From Butyriboletus loyo (lineage: Eukaryota > Basidiomycota > Agaricomycetes > Boletales > Boletaceae), in contig JBBPSI010000079.1 of assembly GCA_038093515.1 (NCBI GenBank), positions 1 through 64,000 on the forward strand: a DNA stretch of 64,000 nt, read 5' to 3'. The position numbers were made by a program, and so were the translations under genes. A model generated the notes under the pieces. That model did no database searches and was not told the DNA's origin. It was given only the letters and a program-made list of their open reading frames with translations. This document shows positions 56,566 through 64,000 of this stretch, piece after piece. Position 1 is the first letter of the stretch, and the number at the start of each line of letters is the position of its first letter.

Positions 56566-57960
56566 ATGGACTGGGACTGTGCGCCTTGGGACTTGATAGA
56601 TGTGACAATTCTGTCGTTGACGAACTTTCTATACTCTACAACACATTTGTTTCAGTTTACATGTATAAAGGTGATATACTAGAGGAACTTGCACTCTCTC
56701 AAAACAAATCTCGTTTCAGATTGGCCAGCGTTCTATCGCTCACTGCTTGACTAGGAGTCGAAACTCGTGACAGACTTGACATCTGATTGGTTACTCACCT
56801 GGGACAACTCTTTAACTCATTACTACATGTGTGTCATGATAGCATACTCCAACTTGAATTCAAACTTGGTTGTTTCAATTAATTTAAAAATTATAATTGA
56901 TTTACGAAATAAAATGACACGTTTGATGATTGAATATTGAATATTTGAATGTTGAATCAGAATATCCATGAAATATCTTATTTCATCTTGAATATGTACG
57001 AGTCATTCTCCATAGTAGGCAACGTTAAAATTAGTTTATAGATGTTTTTGCTCTGATTTACTGTATTACTGTAAAGGGTGTTTGGAGTCCACATATGCAT
57101 TTTCTTGTTATCCACCATGATGGTGGCCCGTAGGCTGAGCTTCTGAGAATTATCAAGTGGAAGCGCTACTAGCATCCTGAGGCAGATCGATCATCTACCA
57201 TCACCATGCGGCGCAATGACTACCACCACTCTTATATCAAGTATCTGTATCTCCACTTTCCTGTTTTGCACGTCTTCTAGAAGCCAGGGTTTGACTGAGC
57301 GCCCATAGGGTGGGCCTCATGTCGAGTTTCGGCTTCCTCCGTCAAATCGAACACGGGGATCTCGCGCAGATGTCACGGTGCCAACTCCACAACTGCAACC
57401 TGTGATTCCAGGCAAGAGCACAATAAGTCTCCGTGAGTCCTTGGACAGTCATACTGCTTTTGCTAATCTGTGCGAGAATAGATTAATTATGATGTGCATC
57501 GGTGCCATGAACGGTTCTATTCGGCGGAAGTTCAACATCAGCGACCCCGGTACAAGAATGAATGCTTTCAAGTTCTCCCATACTAGGATCCGAGCGTCCA
57601 ACGAGTGACCCTGGCAACTCCACAGCCAATCCATAACATGTCCAAGTGTTAGTGCCTCGTGTAGGGCATCCTGTGTGCAATCGAAAAGGTCAGCCACAAT
57701 CGAGCCCTGCAATTAGCGCTGTGGTTTCGAGCCCTCAGCCCATTCCTATTCCTATTCCGTCACATCGTTTCGGAGATCTGTCGGGGCTTGTGTTTGCGTG
57801 CATGTATATCAACTATGATACCCCCGGACGTGCTCTACTCGCTCAAAGGCGTTCGATTCCGGATCACCCACCCGCAAAGCGGGTATGTACACACACTCGT
57901 ACTATCCAAATATCAGTGCTAACATCTACTCGACCAGCGGTCGCCGTTTCTTCTGCCAGC
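56566..57960. other. AT-rich intergenic region
   Basis: 56820-57000 is strikingly AT-rich (TTAATTTAAAAATTATAATT) compared with its neighbours and holds a TTGAATATTGAATATTTGAATGTTGAA repeat-like stretch split over 56930-56955. No gene is supported; the right end precedes the second coiled-coil gene. Confidence 0.5.
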
Positions 57961-60900
57961 ATGCTCAGCGCCTTACCCTTGACGTCCTCAGCAGACGAAA
58001 GGGAATACATGCCTGTGGAAGCACCAAAGCAACCAAGAAGAAAAGGACTTCAGGTGCGAGAATAAGTACCTCGCGACGAAGGACATCGTCTCAAACTCAC
58101 CTTCCAGCATCAGTCAGAGACATCAGAAAATATAGAACGGCCTACCTTCAATACCGACTCCGGATTCACGAACGCTTCTGGAACACTAGTGCAGAACGGG
58201 CCTTCGGGACCTGCATCCCTGGCCAACATCCAACATGGATATGTAGTTCAAGGTACCGAGGTAATGAGACAATCGCTTTTCGTGAGCAGCTACTTAACTC
58301 GAACCATTTTCCAACAGCAATCCGATTTTTCTGATGATGGAGAGCATGTCCAGAATCTGTTCAGTACACCGGAGACAATTCACTATGGCTTGGAATCCGG
58401 TAAGAAGGAGGAAGTTGGTTTTTTATCATGATCTTACCGCCTTCGCTTGTTTCAGACGCCGACTCGGAAACCGTTGATTCGGAGGTCAAACAGACGGATC
58501 ATACCGTTACGTATGTTACCACCACCACCACTACCACCGAAGCCGAGGGGCGGAAAAGCATGGATATTCAGAAAGCGGAGCAGTCCGCCACTGCGAGGGA
58601 GGAAACCGTGCGACCTCGGCATAATTCATCTACCTTCTCCTCTCGAACTACTACTGGTCAGCAGCAGCAATACGAGACGCAGTCCTCCGTCCAAGGCGGG
58701 GTACAAAGGAAGATCTCATCTTACCAAGCAACACGCTTCCCAACAATCACTGAATCTGGGCAGTCTCCTGTCTTATTCTCCTCCGCCTCCAAGGATGTTG
58801 AAACTCGACGTTTTATGGTACCGTCGAAATCCACATTCAGCTCCGTACGGGAACGGTTCATTCAGATAGAGCGTGTACATCGCGAAGATAAGGATAGCAT
58901 GCTTGACCTTCTGACGGAGCAACATGAGGATTACAAGCGCTCCTGTGAAGAGCAGTTCGAGCTTTTTCAAATGGAAAATGGGAGGCTTCGGCAGGATAAT
59001 TTCAACAGGGATTCTCAAATCATGCAGCTCGAGATCCAGCTCAATCATTTTCGCGGCGGCGATCCAGGAACTGCGTCACAGCCCGACAAAGTAGATTCCA
59101 ATATCACCACTTGCACCACCACGGTCACCACGGCCATCACCACGATGACCACGGTCACCACCCGAATCGAGAAGTGGAAGCACACGGTTTCCATGAATAA
59201 AGGTGAAGTTACCATCTCGAGCAATGAACTGGAGCAGCTCTCGTCAGACTTGTCCAGCACATCTTCTCAAATGATCGAACTTCGGCAGCACTGTGCTGAG
59301 TTGTGGAGAGATTTTAGTTCCGTCCGCCACGAGCTGCAGGCGGCATTGAAGCATTGCGACGAGAAAGATCACACTATCACCTCTCTCACAGCCAAGGTTA
59401 CTCAGTGGAAGAACACGGATGCTTTGAAGGCACAACAGCTTACCGCTGCAAACCAAGACAACGAGAAACTTCGGCACGACCTCTCCGCCGCTTCCGCTCG
59501 AGAAAATGAACTTCGACTGCGTTACGACACGCAGTCAAATGAACTGCGAACCAAGGCGTCGTTGGTTGAAGAGAGGGATCGTACGATCGGCTCCCTCACA
59601 GCTGAAGTTGCTCGGTGGAAGCAGTCAGATGCCATGAGGGCAGAGGAGATCGTTACTGTGCGCGGGGACTACGAGAAGCTCCGGACAAACTTTTCCGCCG
59701 CCGCCTCCCAGACAACAGAACTCCAGAGGCACTACGACGTGCAGTTAAAAGAGCTCAGCTCTGTTCGGAACGAACTCCAAGCCAGCAGGTCCCTGGTCGA
59801 GGAGAAGGAGCGCATCATCACCACCCTTACCGCCGAAGTCCATCAGTCGGAACTTGTAAATACTACGAAGGCGAAGCAAATTGAAGCTGAACGCCGAGAC
59901 AAAGAGCAGCTTCAGCAGAACATTGAAACTTTATCCTCCCAGATAGTCGATCTCCAGAAGCGCTACAACGCGCAGTCGCAAGATATCGTCTCCATTCGCA
60001 ACGAGCTCAAAGCCAAGGTGTCGCTGCTCGAGGAGAAGGAGCACACCATTTCCTCCATTACAACCGAACTCTCCCAGGCGAAGCGCGAAACCAGCGTGAA
60101 AGAAGAGCAGATTATCACTGCGCGCGGGGATGTTGAACAGCTTCGGCGCGAACTCGAATCCGCCTCCTCCCGAATTGCAGACCTCCAGAAGCGTTACGAG
60201 GAACAATCGAAAGAGCTTCATGCCGTCTATGACGAACTCCATCGGCTCGCCTCCGACGTGACAGATCAGGCCCCAGGCGAGCCATACAAACCCGACGTTT
60301 CACAGCAGATCACTGTCACTCGTGTGTTGGAGAAGAAGAACAAGCAGATAAAGGAACTTCGTCGAGATCTCGCCGCGGCCAACACTCAGAACACTGATCT
60401 TCAGAAGTCGTACGAGACACGGTCGAGGGAGGTCACCGCCGTCCGCGACGAATTCAAAGAGAAGACGTCGCAATACGAGGGAACCATCACCTCTCTTACT
60501 CTCCAAGTCGACCAGTTGAAACTCGCGGATACTGCGAAGGCAGAGCGGATCGCAACTACCCTCAAACAGGTCGAGAAGCTCCAAAAAGACCTCTCCACTT
60601 CCACTTCCCAGCTCATCGAGCTCCAGAACCGCTCTGAGACGCAGTCACGCGAGCTCACTGCTGTGCGCATCGAGCTCCAAAACATGACGTCGTCCAACGA
60701 ACGCAAAGATCGCACCATTGCCACCCTCACCGCCGAAGTTGATCAGTGGGAGCGTGGTGATAGCAAGAAAGCGGAACAGATCGCGACTCTTCTCGAGCAG
60801 GTCAAGACACTTCAGCAAGACTCGTCCACTTCTGCCACTCAACTCGCGGAGCTTCGAGGCCGCCATGAGGCGCAGTCACGGGAGCTCACCTCTGTGCGCA

Positions 60901-63682
60901 ACGAGCTCCAAGCCAAGACGTCGCTTCTCGAAGGCAAGGATCATACCATTGCCTCCCTTACCGCCGACGTGGATCAGTGGAAGCGTGGCGATGCCAACAA
61001 ATCGGAGCAGATCGCGACTCTTCTCAGGCAGGTCGAGACACTTCAACGGGACTTGTCCGCTTCGGCCTCGCAGCTCGCTGAGCTTCAGGGCCGTTATAAG
61101 GTGCAATCGCATGACCTCGACTCTGCGCGCAATGCGCTCCAAACCAAGACAAAATCCTATGAAGACAAAGTTCGCGAAGTCACTACTATCACCGTCCAAT
61201 TCGAGGAATGGACGCGTAAAGACGCTTTGAAGGAAGAACAGATCTTGACTCTTCGCAGGCAGGCTGAGGATCTCCAGCAAGATTTGACCGGCTCCGTCTC
61301 TCAGATCACCCAGCTACAACAGCGTTACGACATGCAGTCAAAGGAACTCGGCGATCTCCATGACCAACTCCAAGACAAGCTGTCGGGCAACGATCGTGCC
61401 CTCTCCTCTCTCCGCTCTCAACTCGAGGATTGGAAGCGTTCAGATGCCGCTAAAGCGGAGCAGCTTACGACTGCTTGTATGGACCTCGACCAACTGCGTC
61501 GCGACCTGGCCACTTCATCTTCCGAAATCGGTGAGTCCAGAATTGTTACGAAACACGGTTGATGGTGTTAACTTGTCCGATAGAGAATCGGAGGCGTTCA
61601 GACGCCACTAAAACGGAGGAGCTCACTGTCGTGCGCAAGGATCTCGACCAGCTGCGTCGCGATCTGGCCGCTTCATCCTCCGAAATCGGCGAGTCCAGTA
61701 ACATTACGAAATCCGTTTGATGATGTTAACTTGTCCGATAGAATGTTGGCAGCGTTCAGACACCACTAAAACGGAGGACCTCACCACCGCACGCAGGGAC
61801 CTCGACCAGCTCCGTCGCGACCTGGTCGCATCATCCTCTCAAATCGGTGAGTCCTCGTAACGCCACGAAACAGGGATTACGATGTTAACTTGTCCGACAG
61901 AACGTTGGCAGCGTTCAGACGCCTCTAAAACGGAGGAGCTCGCCGCCGCGCGCCAGGACCTGGATCAGCTTCGTCGCGACCTATCCACTTCATCTTCTGG
62001 AATCGCCGAGTTCCAGCAGCGTTTCGATGCGCAATCGGCGCGGTTGGTAGAGCTCACTTCCCAAATCGAACAGTGGAAGCGTTCAGATGCCGGTAAAGTG
62101 GAGGAGCTCGCCACCACGCGCGAGAAACTCGAGCAGCTCCGGCGCGAGCTCATCACCTCATCTTCTCAAATCACCGAGTTCCAGCAGCGTTGCGATACGC
62201 AGTCGACGGAGCTCAGCTCCCTCCGCGACCAACTCCGGGCCATGTCGCTTGGCGGAGACCGTACGGTCACCATGCTCAACACCCAGATCGAGCAGTGTAA
62301 CCTTGCGGACGCTGCTAAATCGGAGGAACTCGCGCGTTCACGCAGGAACGCCGAACAGCTTCAGCGCAAACTGTCCGCTTCATTCGCCGAAATCGAGGAG
62401 CTTCAGAAGTACCATGCTGAGCAACTCGACGCTATTCGAAAGTCCTCTGTATCAGAGGAGTCAATGAAAATTTATAGAAAGATTACGACGGGAGGCATGG
62501 ATTACGCTGCCATCATTAAGCTCAGCACCACGGTCGATCAATGGTTGCACGCGGACTCCAAGAGAGCGCAGGACTTGGCAAGTGAACTCGAAAGGAGAAA
62601 CAAGGAGAACGAGGAGCTGCGACTCAATCTCCTCACTTTCAAGGATATCTGTATTCGAGCTCCTGAGCTGAAACAGATCTTCCAATCTGAAACCATCGAG
62701 ATCCAGCGACGTTATGAGAAGCAGTCGGAAGAGCTCAAATCCGCCCTTGCAGAGCGTCAATCCCAACTGGACGTCGTGCAACGCTTTGTCACCACGGCGG
62801 ATACATACGCGGACAATATGATCGTCCAGATGCTGGAGAAGCTCAACGCGGAGATTCAGCAGACCACCATATTCATAGCCGAGGAAATGGTCAAGGACTT
62901 CCAGCCTCGGACTGCGAAACTCGCGAAGGAACAAACCCCTGCGGCGCAAAGAGTTTCGGAGTCCGTAGGCAAAGCGTTGGTGGAATGCTTGGGGAAAAAG
63001 GGCCGCGATGACGTGGCCCTGTATCTCCAAATCGCGTTCCAAGCCCACATCACGTACTACCTAAGCTCGCTCATTTCCTCGTGGACCCTCGAGAGAGGGT
63101 ACAACAACCTTATCGACAAGACATACGAACAATTACAGAAATCAGGTAAGCAATTGAGTTTCGAATGATCAAAACGTTCTGCTGACGGTAGCAAAATTGG
63201 TAACAGAGGTGCAAACGATATCAGGGCGTTGGCGATCTCTCACGCGCACTTATATCACTCCCGCTTGCATGAGCGACCCGAAATCTCTCGTCTTGGTTAT
63301 ACTGTCAGGACTGTCTGACATTGTCATGGCAGCGGGTTGTGCCCCCACGCTTACTGCCGCAAGGTCGAAGGTTCGGACCCAGTTCGAGGACAAGGTGTCA
63401 TCCATCATTTTGATTACTGGCAAGTTCAGTAAAATGATTGGGGAGGTCGTGTCGGCCGATTTCGATGTCTTGGCCGTTCGTCCTATGGAGGTGTTCGAGG
63501 AAACCACGATGGAGAAGGACACGGATGATGGTGATGAAGGGCAAGGAACCGCAAAGGGCGAGAAAGTGTTGTGCTCGACTCAGTTGGGGATGACGAAGCA
63601 GATGCAGTTGGAATCAGGGAAGAGCGGTACCTTGCCGGTGATCAAGGCAAAGGTTCTTCTCGAATCTTTCCTGGATGGTTAG
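57961..63682 (+). CDS. Giant coiled-coil protein of 77-residue repeats, paralog 2, full length
   Basis: Eight phase-consistent exons (57961-58053, 58114-58260, 58318-58399, 58456-61530, 61584-61688, 61742-61846, 61901-63145, 63192-63682) give 5343 nt, 1780 aa. Disordered N-terminus, a Thr-rich linker (TVTYVTTTTTTTEAEG), then about a dozen 77-residue (11-heptad) units such as KRYNAQSQDIVSIRNELKAK, VSLLEEKEHTISSITTELSQ and GDVEQLRRELESASSRIADL. Exons 5 and 6 are both 105 nt and encode the same module (R..SD.TKTE.LT..R.DLDQLRRDL..SSS.I). The intron after exon 5 is GC-AG (G|GCGAGT). The C-terminal 300 residues (VQMLEKLNAEIQQTTIFIAE, KGRDDVALYLQIAFQAHITY, SRWRS-like and SDIVMAAGCAPTLTAARSKV) are globular and absent from paralog 1. 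No motor, kinase or membrane segment is seen. Function unknown. Confidence 0.88.
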
Positions 63683-64000
63683 GTCTAGCGCACCGTCGGG
63701 CTTTCAACACCGAGTTATGAGTTCGCCTGCGTGTAATCGATTCGAGTCCATTGTATTTTGTATCGCGATCTGTATCGAGGCTGTGACTAGAGTTCATTCG
63801 CAGTCCTACACCTCCACACCTTGGATATTTACTACCGTTGCAGCAATCTCACTAGTACGAGCCTGAGGTCCTACTACGAAAGTCACCACCTACACGATAA
63901 TCAAGTTAGACTGGTGCGAGCAAGACCATTTGATGATGAAACTACGGGTCGAAATAGCTGCTACCGATCAAGCTCCAATCCCGACGCAGCGACATTACAT
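63683..64000. other. 3' flank of coiled-coil gene
   Basis: Presumed 3' UTR and downstream sequence to the window end. No feature recognised. Confidence 0.5.

Noticed and set aside
1..64000. tRNA or rRNA genes
   Set aside because: No cloverleaf with A/B boxes or conserved rRNA block was found by eye; a tRNAscan run could still find one.

Overview
The window is nuclear DNA of a filamentous fungus, most likely a basidiomycete of class Agaricomycetes. The evidence is many short spliceosomal introns (about 41-140 nt, GT-AG with a few GC-AG), fungal gene families (Spo7, HIS2, ETF-QO, URC4, HsbA, DUF6534, DUF2235, HET) and solo LTRs plus hAT, pogo-like and Plavaka-like transposon debris. A Rhizoctonia/Ceratobasidium-type species is my guess from the style of the multigene families; the sequence does not prove it.

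Layout. 1-11.3 kb is an AT-richer transposon nest. A decayed hAT DNA transposon (1258-11316, 8-bp target duplication) carries six direct insertions of solo LTRs. Three of these received further insertions, so at least ten dated events can be read from target-site duplications. 11.7-13.7 kb is a decayed DUF6534 seven-helix membrane-protein gene. 14.6-31 kb is a conserved block: an HsbA-like small secreted protein, ETF-ubiquinone oxidoreductase (minus) divergent from a sucrose/alpha-glucoside-type transporter (plus), URC4 uracil-catabolism protein (minus), a tiny Cys/His-rich protein (minus), histidinol-phosphatase HIS2 (minus), Spo7 (minus) and a single-pass membrane protein (plus). 31-37.5 kb is a graveyard: a near-identical inverted fragment of the 18.5-kb transporter joined to a WD40 remnant, a perfect 24-bp-arm hairpin and a second DUF6534 remnant.

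37.8-63.7 kb is an accessory block of multidomain genes. It holds an HSP70-like actin-fold ATPase that appears to run on, through a 41-nt intron, into a coiled-coil/TPR/HET protein; a minisatellite of about 75 bp; two paralogous giant coiled-coil proteins made of a 77-residue (11-heptad) repeat; and between the paralogs a DUF2235 hydrolase with an ARM/HEAT-like tail, flanked by two charged repeat-rich ORFs. HET, TPR, WD40 and HSP70-like proteins are families linked in fungi to allorecognition and NLR-like innate immunity, so this half looks like a fast-evolving recognition region; that role is inference.

The least ordinary signals are (i) the HSP70-TPR-HET architecture, (ii) the 77-residue repeat proteins, in which 105-nt exons are tandemly duplicated and the introns between them still resemble coding repeat sequence (apparent intronization), and (iii) the fully resolvable nested transposon history. 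Exon coordinates were derived by reading-frame and splice-site inspection by eye. Genes called with confidence above about 0.8 have phase-consistent exon chains.
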